Source: Phaeobacter inhibens DSM 16374
Lineage (GTDB): Bacteria; Pseudomonadota; Alphaproteobacteria; Rhodobacterales; Rhodobacteraceae
Assembly: GCF_000473105.1 (NCBI RefSeq)
Contig: NZ_KI421498.1
Coordinates: 2,636,009 to 2,700,008 of the forward strand
Length of the DNA stretch: 64,000 nucleotides
Direction of reading: 5' to 3'
Numbering within the stretch: the stretch's first letter is position 1; each line of letters begins with the position of its first letter. Shown here in pieces: positions 54,338 through 62,618 of the stretch. The notes under the pieces were generated by a model. That model was not told where the DNA came from, did no database searches, and saw nothing but the letters and a program-made list of their open reading frames with translations. Made by a program: the position numbers and the translations under genes.

Positions 54338-56176
54338 ATGTTTCGTTTCTTCGAAAACCTTGTCGACCCTTATTGTGACTACCTGGAAACAGACACGCCG
54401 CCGCGGCAGCTGTGGCCGTTTCTGAAGGACTACTCACAGCCTTTCAAAAAAGTGTTCGCAGTCACCGCGCTTATGTCAGTGATTGTGGCTGGCGTGGAAA
54501 TTGGCCTGATTCATTACATGGGGCGGGTGGTCGACCTGTTGTCTGGTGAACCAGCCAAGGTGTGGCAGGACCACGGCACGGAATTCATCCTGTTGGCGGT
54601 TTTCATTCTGACTGTGCGTCCACTGTTACAGCTGTTCGATGTGTTGTTGCTGAACAATGCGATCTTGCCGAATTTCGGCACGCTTATCCGCTGGAGGTCG
54701 CATAAACATGTTCTTCGGCAATCGGTTGGCTGGTTCGAGAATGATTTTGCGGGTCGGATCGCCAACCGGATTATGCAGACCCCGCCCGCCGCTGGCGAGG
54801 TGGTGTTTCAGGTTTTTGACGCGATCACCTTTGCGCTCGCTTATTTGGTGGGGGCCGCGCTGTTGTTGTGGCTTGCGGACGTCCGGTTGTTGCTGCCGCT
54901 CTTGGTTTGGTTCGCGCTCTATGCGGTGCTGATCCGCTGGACCGTGCGCCGGGTTGGACCAGCCAGCCAGGCGGCATCTGATGCGCGCTCTACCGTGACG
55001 GGCCGGGTTGTGGACAGCTATTCCAATATTCATTCGGTGAAGATGTTCGCTCATCACAATACCGAACTCACCTATGCCAAAGAGGCAATCGAGGGCACGC
55101 GCAAGACGTTCCAGGCGGAGATGAGGCTCTACACCATTATGGATGCCGCGCTGGTGACGTTGAATGGATTGTTGATTGTTGGTGTTGTCGGTTGGGCAAT
55201 CCTGCTGTGGATGCAGGGTCTTGCCTCGGTCGGGGTGGTTGCGGCTGCGACTGCGCTGACGCTGCGCCTCAACGCGATGACGGGTTGGATTATGTGGGCG
55301 CTGACCACGTTTTTCCGACAGCTTGGTGTTGTGGCGGAGGGGATGGAAACCATCGCCCAGCCGATTGATCTGGTGGATGCGGCCAATGCAACACCGCTTG
55401 ATCTGCGTGAAGGCGCGGTGGAGCTGCGTGAGCTTTCACATCACTACGGGCGCGGCTCTGGTGGTCTGGATCGGATTACCCTGAACATCCGCGCAGGTGA
55501 GAAGATCGGCCTGATCGGGCGTTCCGGCGCCGGAAAATCCACGCTGGTGAAGCTGTTGCTGCGGTTCTACGATCCTGAGGGCGGTGCGATCCTGATCGAC
55601 GGTCAGGACATTCGCATGGCGACGCAGGATAGTCTGCGTAGTCAGATCGGCATGGTGCAGCAGGATAGCGCATTGCTGCACCGCTCAGTCCGCGACAATC
55701 TGCTTTATGGTCGGCCTGATGCCACTGAGGCGGAGATGATTGAGGCGGCAAAGCAAGCACGGGCGCATGAGTTCATTCTGGATCTGGAAGACCCCGAGGG
55801 ACGTCGCGGCTACGACGCGCATGTCGGGGAGCGCGGGGTGAAATTGTCGGGTGGCCAGCGTCAGCGGGTCACTTTGGCCCGTGTTATTCTGAAAGATGCG
55901 CCCATTCTGATCCTGGATGAGGCCACATCTGCTCTGGATTCTGAGGTGGAGGCTGAAATTCAGCAAACGCTTTATGGGATGATGCAGGGCAAAACGGTGA
56001 TCGCGATTGCGCATCGCCTGTCCACCATTGCTCAGATGGATCGCATCCTGGTGCTGGATGATGGGCGGATTGTTGAAGAGGGGACACACGACGTGCTTTT
56101 GCGCTCGGAGGGCCTATATGCCCAATTCTGGGCGCGCCAATCCGGCGGGTTCCTGAATATCGAGGCAGCAGAATGA
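54338..56176 (+). CDS. ABC exporter half-transporter 1
   Basis: A 612-residue fused membrane-ATPase protein. About six membrane helices (50-330), Walker A GRSGAGKST (about 394-402), signature LSGGQRQR, Walker B ILILDEATSALDSE, and IAHRLSTI. ATG 54338 is chosen for GGAG before it. ATGA overlap with a second half-transporter, so a heterodimer is likely. Substrate unknown. Confidence 0.92.
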   Translation: MFRFFENLVDPYCDYLETDTPPRQLWPFLKDYSQPFKKVFAVTALMSVIVAGVEIGLIHYMGRVVDLLSGEPAKVWQDHGTEFILLAVFILTVRPLLQLFDVLLLNNAILPNFGTLIRWRSHKHVLRQSVGWFENDFAGRIANRIMQTPPAAGEVVFQVFDAITFALAYLVGAALLLWLADVRLLLPLLVWFALYAVLIRWTVRRVGPASQAASDARSTVTGRVVDSYSNIHSVKMFAHHNTELTYAKEAIEGTRKTFQAEMRLYTIMDAALVTLNGLLIVGVVGWAILLWMQGLASVGVVAAATALTLRLNAMTGWIMWALTTFFRQLGVVAEGMETIAQPIDLVDAANATPLDLREGAVELRELSHHYGRGSGGLDRITLNIRAGEKIGLIGRSGAGKSTLVKLLLRFYDPEGGAILIDGQDIRMATQDSLRSQIGMVQQDSALLHRSVRDNLLYGRPDATEAEMIEAAKQARAHEFILDLEDPEGRRGYDAHVGERGVKLSGGQRQRVTLARVILKDAPILILDEATSALDSEVEAEIQQTLYGMMQGKTVIAIAHRLSTIAQMDRILVLDDGRIVEEGTHDVLLRSEGLYAQFWARQSGGFLNIEAAE

Positions 56177-58044
56177 AACTCGGCAATCTGATCGACGCAT
56201 TTCAACCCGCCAAGGGCCCCCCGCCCAATCGGCTTGGGGGCTTCCTGCGCTGGTGCCTCTCTGGTGCCTGGCCGATGCTTGCACTTGCCGCGTTCTGTTC
56301 GGCGCTGGCTGGCGGGATGGAGGCGGGGACGGCCTATATATTGGGTCTGGTGATTGATACCGCGATTTCCAGCGGACCGGGGCAGTTCTTCTCTACCGGT
56401 AACCTTGTGATCATTGCCAGTGCGCTGGGGTTTTTCCTGCTGCTGCGGCCGATCTTGTTTGGCCTGTCTGCGGCATCCAATGCAATCATCGTGCAGCCAA
56501 ACGTCAACCCGCTGGTTTTGTCGCGGCTCAATCGCTGGACCATGGGCCAATCGGTGCGCTTCTTCGACGATGATTTCGCGGGCCGTATCGCGCAGAAGCA
56601 GATGCAGACAGCCAATGCCGTCACTTCGGTTGCGGTTGAGATGATCAATGTGGTTGCCTTTGCGCTGGCTTCGCTTCTGGGGGCCCTGGCGCTCTTGGGG
56701 GCGATTGATTGGAGGATTACCGGTCTGTTTGTGGTTTGGCTGGTTGGCTATTTCGCTACAATCCGCTGGTTTCTGCCACGCGTTCGCAAACGCTCCGCTG
56801 CGCGCGCTGGGGCGCGGGCAATGGTGTCGGGGCAGGTGGTTGACACGATCACCAACATCAAAACGGTGAAGCTGTTTGCTCATGCTGATTTTGAGGAGCG
56901 TACCGCGCAGGACTCCATGGCGGATTTCCGCACCAAAGCACTGCATTTCGGGTATCTTTCGGCCAGCTTCCGGTTTTGTCTGATGACACTTGCGGGCGTC
57001 CTGCCAGTCTTTTTGATTGGTGCGACGCTGGTGCTGTGGCGCGACGGGATCGCAAGCGAAGGTGATATCGTCGCAGCTGGTGCGGTGTCCGTGCGCATTG
57101 CCCAGATGACTGGGTGGGTCAGTTTTACCCTCATGGCGATCTATTCCAATATTGGTGAGATTGAGAACGGCATGACGACCCTGACCCGTCCCGACCGTGT
57201 TGAGGATCAAACTGCCGCTGAGGTGCTGAGCGTTACCGATGGGCAGATTGAGTTTCGCGAGGTCGGTTTTGCCTATGGTCGCGATATCGGGGGCATCCAG
57301 GGTGTTTCGCTGACCATTGCATCGGGTGAAAAGCTTGGGATCGTTGGCGCCTCCGGGGCGGGGAAGTCGACACTCGTTTCGCTATTACTACGGCTCTATG
57401 ATGGGGAATCTGGTCAGATCCTGATCGATGGGAAGGATATCGCAAAGGTCACCCAGAACTCGTTGCGCAGTCAGATCGGCATGGTCACGCAGGAAACTGC
57501 GATGTTCAATCGTTCGGCGCGAGACAACATCCTGTATGGTCGACCTGACGCCAGCGAACTGGAGCTGATCGCCGCCGCGCAAAAAGCCGAAGCGCATGAA
57601 TTTATCCACGATCTTGAGGATGGTCAGGGCCGCACCGGCTATGACGCTCATCTCGGCGAACGCGGGGTGAAGCTTTCTGGTGGGCAGCGGCAGCGTATCG
57701 CGCTGGCGCGCGCGATCCTGAAAGATGCTCCTATTCTTGTACTGGATGAGGCGACCTCGGCCCTTGATTCAGAGGTGGAAGCAGCCATTCAGTCTGCGCT
57801 TGAGCGCGTAATGCAGGGAAAAACCGTTCTGGCGATTGCGCATCGTCTGTCCACGTTGAGTGAAATGGACCGGATCATCGTCATGGATCAAGGGCGCATC
57901 GCCGAGGCAGGCACGCATGACGCACTGCTGGAGCAGGGCGGTCTGTATGCGCAGTTCTGGGCGCGGCAGTCTGGCGGTTTCATCCGGACGGATGCCGATG
58001 ATCAGGCGAGCAGTTCACTGCCGTCGCGGGATGCTGCGGAATAG
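56173..58044 (+). CDS. ABC exporter half-transporter 2
   Basis: A 623-residue paralogue of the upstream gene. Walker A GASGAGKST, signature LSGGQRQR, Walker B ILVLDEATSALDSE, and IAHRLSTL are all consensus, so both ATP sites of a heterodimer would be active. Substrate unknown. Confidence 0.92.
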   Translation: MKLGNLIDAFQPAKGPPPNRLGGFLRWCLSGAWPMLALAAFCSALAGGMEAGTAYILGLVIDTAISSGPGQFFSTGNLVIIASALGFFLLLRPILFGLSAASNAIIVQPNVNPLVLSRLNRWTMGQSVRFFDDDFAGRIAQKQMQTANAVTSVAVEMINVVAFALASLLGALALLGAIDWRITGLFVVWLVGYFATIRWFLPRVRKRSAARAGARAMVSGQVVDTITNIKTVKLFAHADFEERTAQDSMADFRTKALHFGYLSASFRFCLMTLAGVLPVFLIGATLVLWRDGIASEGDIVAAGAVSVRIAQMTGWVSFTLMAIYSNIGEIENGMTTLTRPDRVEDQTAAEVLSVTDGQIEFREVGFAYGRDIGGIQGVSLTIASGEKLGIVGASGAGKSTLVSLLLRLYDGESGQILIDGKDIAKVTQNSLRSQIGMVTQETAMFNRSARDNILYGRPDASELELIAAAQKAEAHEFIHDLEDGQGRTGYDAHLGERGVKLSGGQRQRIALARAILKDAPILVLDEATSALDSEVEAAIQSALERVMQGKTVLAIAHRLSTLSEMDRIIVMDQGRIAEAGTHDALLEQGGLYAQFWARQSGGFIRTDADDQASSSLPSRDAAE

Positions 58045-58131
58045 GCGCGGTATGACCCATCGCAGCCGTCGTTCACGCGGGGGCTGCGCATTTTTCTTTT
58101 GCATGCGGCAGTCGCAGGGTATGCAGCGGCC

Positions 58132-59379
58132 ATGACACATGCAGCTAGAACCACAGCCACAATCATTCGTCTGGGCCATCAGGGCGACGGGGTCGCCGAG
58201 GGCCCGCTTTTTGCACCGCGTATTCTGCCGGGAGAGACCGTCAGCGGCATTCGCGACGGGCACCAGCTCAGCGATATCCGCATCGAGAACCCGTCGGAGG
58301 CACGCGTCCAGGCGCCTTGTCGGCACTATAAATCCTGTGGTGGCTGTCAGCTGCAACATGCGACGGATGATTTTGTCGCGGGCTGGAAAATCGACATCGT
58401 TCGTAACGCGCTGGCGGCGCAGGGGCTTGAGACAGAGTTTCGCCCGATCCACACCTCACCGCCACAATCGCGCCGTCGCGCCACGCTGTCAGTGCGCCGC
58501 ACCAAAAAGGGGGCGATGGCCGGGTTCCACGGGCGCGCCTCCGGGGTGATCACTGAAATTCCTGACTGCCAATTGCTGGCGCCGCAGCTGCTGTCCGCCA
58601 TCCCCATGGCTGAGGCATTGGCCATGGTCGGCGCCAGTCGCAAGGCGCCGCTGTCGGTGACCGTGACCCTGTCGGAAGTCGGCGTGGACGTGCTGGTTAC
58701 CAATGGCAAACCGCTGGACGGTCCGTTGCGTATTGCGCTGGCACAGGTTGTTGATGCCCATCATATCGCACGTCTGACCTGGGAGGACGAGTTGATCGGT
58801 ATGGAGCAGGCGCCAACCCAACCGTTTGGACCGGCCCATGTCTGCCCGCCGCCTGGTGCGTTTCTGCAGGCCACGCGCGACGGTGAAGCGGCGCTTCTTG
58901 CGGCGGTTAAGGACTGTGTGGTCGGTGCGAAACGTATCGTTGATCTATTTGCCGGCTGCGGCACCTTCACTCTGCCACTTGCGAAAAATGCAGAGGTGCA
59001 CGCGGTCGAGAGCGAAAGCAGCATGCTGCGGGCGCTTGACGCTGGCTGGCGACAGGCCAAGGGGCTGAAAAAGGTCACAACCGAAACCCGCGATCTGTTT
59101 CGCAATCCGCTGCTGGCAGAGGATCTCAATCCCTTTGGGGCGGCGTTTGATGTCGCCGTGATTGACCCGCCCCGTGCGGGTGCCGAAGCACAGGCAACGC
59201 AGCTGGTTACTGCACGGACCAAGCGGGTTGCCTATGTGTCCTGCAATCCCGTTACCTTTGCCCGTGATGCCAAGATTCTGACGGATGGCGGCTACCGTCT
59301 GGATTGGGTACAGGTGGTCGATCAATTCCGCTGGTCTTCGCATTGCGAACTGGCGGCCAGCTTTTCCTACGTGGGGTGA
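58132..59379 (+). CDS. RNA (uracil-5-)methyltransferase, TrmA/RlmD family
   Basis: A 415-residue SAM enzyme. The N-terminal Fe-S site is CRHYKSCGGCQLQH (about 63-76), SAM loop IVDLFAGCGTFTLPLA, and the catalytic YVSCNPVTFARD. Whether the target is 23S rRNA (RlmC/RlmD) or tRNA is not resolved from sequence. The ion-channel gene follows at once. Confidence 0.92.
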   Translation: MTHAARTTATIIRLGHQGDGVAEGPLFAPRILPGETVSGIRDGHQLSDIRIENPSEARVQAPCRHYKSCGGCQLQHATDDFVAGWKIDIVRNALAAQGLETEFRPIHTSPPQSRRRATLSVRRTKKGAMAGFHGRASGVITEIPDCQLLAPQLLSAIPMAEALAMVGASRKAPLSVTVTLSEVGVDVLVTNGKPLDGPLRIALAQVVDAHHIARLTWEDELIGMEQAPTQPFGPAHVCPPPGAFLQATRDGEAALLAAVKDCVVGAKRIVDLFAGCGTFTLPLAKNAEVHAVESESSMLRALDAGWRQAKGLKKVTTETRDLFRNPLLAEDLNPFGAAFDVAVIDPPRAGAEAQATQLVTARTKRVAYVSCNPVTFARDAKILTDGGYRLDWVQVVDQFRWSSHCELAASFSYVG

Positions 59380-59384
59380 AACCG

Positions 59385-60194
59385 GTGAGCATCAGCGCAA
59401 AACAATCCCTGACCCAGCGGCTCGGGACTCTTATTTCCAGCGATGGCTTTGGCAACTTCATCACGGCTGTGATCCTGATCAATGCGGTCACTCTGGGGAT
59501 GGAAACCTCGGATACGATCATGTCCCGGTTTGGGGCTGCTGTTCTCTTCATTGATCAGCTGTGCCTGGCGATTTTTGTAGTCGAGCTGTTGGCGAAAATT
59601 TGGGTGCAGCGGCTGCGGTTTTTCCTGCGCGGCTGGAATATCTTCGACTTTGTGATTGTCAGCATCGCCTTTCTGCCTGGTGCGCAGGGAATGTCGGTGC
59701 TGCGGGCGCTGCGCATCCTGCGGGTGCTGCGCGTCATCTCCGTCGCGCCGCGTCTGCGCCGCGTGGTTGAAGGTTTCATCACCGCATTGCCGGGCATGGG
59801 GTCGGTGTTCCTGCTTATGGCGATCATTTTCTACATCGGGTCAGTGATTGCGACGAAGCTCTTTGCAGAGAGTTTTCCTGACTGGTTCGGCAATCTTGCG
59901 CTAAGCGCCTATTCGCTGTTCCAGATCATGACCTTGGAAAGCTGGTCCATGGGGATCGTGCGCCCGGTGATGGAGATCTACCCCTATGCCTGGGCTTTCT
60001 TCGTGCCGTTCATCATGGTGACCACCTTTGCGGTTGTGAACCTGTTGGTTGGTCTGATCGTGAATTCCATGCAGGATGCCCATCACGAGGAAGAGGGTGA
60101 GCGCACCGATGCCTATCGCGATCTGGTTTTGGCCCGGTTAGAGGCAATTGAGCAGCAGATCTCGGCCTTGCAGCCGCCGCACGAGAAGAAGTGA
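59385..60194 (+). CDS. Bacterial voltage-gated sodium channel (NaChBac/NavSp1 type)
   Basis: A 269-residue channel subunit that forms tetramers. S1-S4 voltage sensor with S4 RALRILRVLRVISVAPRLRR (about 108-127, arginines every third residue), S5-S6 pore with the selectivity filter TLESWSM at about 183-189, and a C-terminal coiled coil (243-263). It is the BacNav type characterised as NavSp1 from Silicibacter (Ruegeria) pomeroyi. Start GTG 59385 has GGGG about 8 bases before it. Confidence 0.93.
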   Translation: MSISAKQSLTQRLGTLISSDGFGNFITAVILINAVTLGMETSDTIMSRFGAAVLFIDQLCLAIFVVELLAKIWVQRLRFFLRGWNIFDFVIVSIAFLPGAQGMSVLRALRILRVLRVISVAPRLRRVVEGFITALPGMGSVFLLMAIIFYIGSVIATKLFAESFPDWFGNLALSAYSLFQIMTLESWSMGIVRPVMEIYPYAWAFFVPFIMVTTFAVVNLLVGLIVNSMQDAHHEEEGERTDAYRDLVLARLEAIEQQISALQPPHEKK

Positions 60195-60258
60195 TTTTGA
60201 TTTTTCCGACGAAGATAGTAGTTGGAAATTGAGGCAAATCAGGCAGAGACCTAATACA

Positions 60259-60777
60259 ATGGACAGACGTACATTCGGACTGGGCGCCGCGGCGACCCTT
60301 GGGCTGGCGGGCTGCAGCTCCGGTCCAAGCAAATTTCGCAGCTACAACGGGCCCGAGGTGACCTCGGTCGTCGTGAACAAGGGCGCGCGTAAGGTCTATC
60401 TTCTGCATCATGAGGATGTTCTGCGCGAATATGATATGGAGCTGGGCTTTGCTCCACTTGGTCACAAGCAGATCGAAGGTGATGGTAAAACACCCGAGGG
60501 CACCTATCTGATTGACCGGCGCAATCCAAATAGCCGCTATCACCTCTCAATCGGGATCTCCTATCCCAACGGGCAGGACCGGGCAAAAGCTGCGGCAATG
60601 GGCAAAAAACCGGGAGGTGAGATTTTCATCCATGGTGAGCCCAATAATGCAAAAGAGCGTAAGCGTGCGGCGCGCGTGGACGACTGGACCGCGGGCTGCA
60701 TTGCTGTCACCAATGATGAGATCGAAGAGATCTATGCGATGGTGCGCGATGGAACGGTGATCACCCTGCGCCCCTGA
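60259..60777 (+). CDS. L,D-transpeptidase-like (YkuD) lipoprotein
   Basis: A 172-residue protein with a lipobox signal (LGLGAAATLGLAGC) and a YkuD domain: EIFIHGEPN supplies the conserved His and DDWTAGCIAVTNDEI the catalytic Cys. Such enzymes form 3-3 cross-links or attach lipoproteins to peptidoglycan. Followed by a strong terminator. Confidence 0.9.
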   Translation: MDRRTFGLGAAATLGLAGCSSGPSKFRSYNGPEVTSVVVNKGARKVYLLHHEDVLREYDMELGFAPLGHKQIEGDGKTPEGTYLIDRRNPNSRYHLSIGISYPNGQDRAKAAAMGKKPGGEIFIHGEPNNAKERKRAARVDDWTAGCIAVTNDEIEEIYAMVRDGTVITLRP

Positions 60778-60817
60778 TCACATGGGCAGCATCATCTTCA
60801 ACGCTGACCGTAGTTTA

Positions 60818-60866
60818 ATGAAGAAGGCCCGATTGCCTTATGGCAGATCGGGCCTTCTTCATTTTT
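60818..60866. terminator. Strong hairpin between YkuD lipoprotein and CAP gene
   Basis: A 16-bp perfect stem ATGAAGAAGGCCCGAT / ATCGGGCCTTCTTCAT with a 13-base loop, then a T run. It sits between convergent genes and can end both. Confidence 0.92.
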
Positions 60867-60888
60867 GGCTAAGTGCGAAGACGCTGGA

Positions 60889-61380
60889 TCAGCTGCCCAT
60901 TACCAGGGTCCACCAGATCTTGCCGTTGGATTCTTGAAACCAGGAAAAGCCCATCGTGCGTGCTTTGGGGTCCATGATGACAGACCGGGTTGCTTCCTGT
61001 TCCATCCAAGCTGTCAGCGTCTGCAGCTCGGACTCATAGGTTTCCGAAATTGTCTCGCCAATCATGGTGCCGGCGAAGCCTGCGCGGGCCACGCGGTCCA
61101 GCGGCGAAGAGCCATCGGAGCCAAAATGCCAGGGTCGGTTCTGCACCGACATGTCGCGCGAATGGGTGGCCGCCGCAGCGGTCAGCTGCGGGTTCAGCTG
61201 AACGGTGGGACGACCTGCGGCTTCACGGAGGGCGTTGACCGAATCGAGCATCCGCAGCTGCACCTTGTCGGCGTTGCGGATCCGGTACACGTTGCCGCCT
61301 GTGCTGCCATCGGGTGCAGGGGCACAGGCCGCGACAAGGGTCATCAGCCCGGCGATAAGGATCAGAAATACACGTGTCAT
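60889..61380 (-). CDS. CAP-domain (SCP/PR1-like) lipoprotein
   Basis: A 163-residue protein with a lipoprotein signal ending VAAC and a CAP domain: LNALREAAGR, then AATHSRDM with a conserved His, and SWFQESNGKIWWTLVMG. Function unclear; bacterial CAP proteins are secreted or envelope-attached. Divergent from the second YkuD gene. Confidence 0.88.
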   Translation of the reverse strand: MTRVFLILIAGLMTLVAACAPAPDGSTGGNVYRIRNADKVQLRMLDSVNALREAAGRPTVQLNPQLTAAAATHSRDMSVQNRPWHFGSDGSSPLDRVARAGFAGTMIGETISETYESELQTLTAWMEQEATRSVIMDPKARTMGFSWFQESNGKIWWTLVMGS

Positions 61381-61547
61381 ACTACACCTTGCTTCATTTG
61401 CTGGCTGCTCCAATACCCCGGCTGTGACATAGGCGCAAACCTGTCAGCGGTGAATTGATCATCGCTGGATTGTTTGATTTGCGACTGAGGCATTCGCGCC
61501 ATAAGATACGGCATAACGAATGCATATCTCCGCAGTTTGGAAAAGTC

Positions 61548-62189
61548 ATGACCCGCAGCCCCTTCGATACTCTCTCAAGACGGCAGTTTATTGCCGGTTC
61601 CGCGTTTGCCGGCGCCTCGCTGATTGGCGGTGGTGTTGCCAGCACAGGCTGGGCTCAGGATGCAGCGGATACCGTCGCGGAGGGGTTTGATCCCCTGCGT
61701 CCGCCGCCTGAGCCCGAACCGCCGGTGCAGCGCAATATCTCCGCCTTCCGATCCAAGGACTGGCGTCCCTACTTCGACAGCCTGCGCAACGGCGCGGTGC
61801 TGGTTGATATCGACAGTCGTGCCCTGCATTTCTGGTCTGAAGATCAAAGCGTCTATAAGTTGTTCCCATCGTCGGTACCGCTCTCTGATGATCTGACGCG
61901 GCGCGGCCGGACGAAGATCATTCGCAAGGTTGATGGACCAGGCTGGGCCCCCACACCGAACATGCGCAAACGTAATCCTGAGTGGCCGGCCTATATCCCA
62001 CCGGGGCCGGACAATCCGCTCGGAACCCACGCTTTGTATCTCAGCTGGAAGTATTACCGAATCCACGGAACCCACGACACACGCAAGATCGGACGTAAGT
62101 CATCAAATGGCTGTATTGGCCTTTATAATGAGCATATTTCAGAGCTATTTGGGCTGACGAAAGTGGGCACTCAAGTGTTGCTAATTTGA
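61548..62189 (+). CDS. L,D-transpeptidase (YkuD/ErfK), Tat-exported
   Basis: A 213-residue protein with a twin-arginine signal (SRRQFIAGSAFAGASLIGGG), then a YkuD domain with YRIHGTHDTRKIGRKSSNGCIGLYNEHI holding the His and catalytic Cys. The Tat signal is notable for a cell-wall enzyme. Second YkuD in this cluster. Confidence 0.9.
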   Translation: MTRSPFDTLSRRQFIAGSAFAGASLIGGGVASTGWAQDAADTVAEGFDPLRPPPEPEPPVQRNISAFRSKDWRPYFDSLRNGAVLVDIDSRALHFWSEDQSVYKLFPSSVPLSDDLTRRGRTKIIRKVDGPGWAPTPNMRKRNPEWPAYIPPGPDNPLGTHALYLSWKYYRIHGTHDTRKIGRKSSNGCIGLYNEHISELFGLTKVGTQVLLI

Positions 62190-62330
62190 CGACATCGACC
62201 CATTCCGGGGGCCGAATCATGCAACAAGCAATTGCAATGCCGGGATTTTGCTGATTAGAAAAATATCACGAGGTAAGTCTTGGGCGCGTGGTTCAGGTGG
62301 ACTGAACTGCGCATATTTTTGGAGGTTAAC

Positions 62331-62513
62331 ATGAAAAAACTCGTTATCGCTGCTGCTCTGACTGCTGCTGCTTCGACCGCTTCCGCGGGCAACCTGGCTG
62401 AGCCGATCGTTGAGGCGCCGGTTATCGTTGAGCAGACCGAAAGCTCCTCCAGCGGCATCCTTCTGCCGCTGCTGCTGCTGGTTGTTGTCGGCGCGGCTGT
62501 TGCAAGCAACTAA
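62331..62513 (+). CDS. Small 60-residue membrane/secreted protein
   Basis: Begins MKKLVIAAALTAAASTASAG, a clean signal peptide, then an acidic middle (NLAEPIVEAPVIVEQTESSSS) and a C-terminal hydrophobic helix (LLPLLLLVVVGAAVA). Very strong ribosome site (GGAGG). Followed by a terminator. Family not recognised. Confidence 0.7.
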   Translation: MKKLVIAAALTAAASTASAGNLAEPIVEAPVIVEQTESSSSGILLPLLLLVVVGAAVASN

Positions 62514-62535
62514 TTGCTTGTATCAGAACGTTAAG

Positions 62536-62565
62536 AAAGGCGGTGGATTTCCACCGCCTTTTTTC
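62536..62565 (+). terminator. Terminator after the 60-residue protein gene
   Basis: Perfect 11-bp stem AAAGGCGGTGG / CCACCGCCTTT with an ATTT loop, followed by more T. It closes the small gene and probably the convergent aminotransferase too. Confidence 0.9.
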
Positions 62566-62618
62566 GTGGCGACTGGTGCCATCCGCATCGGCTGGGGCCG
62601 ATGCAGGCTGAGTGTGGC

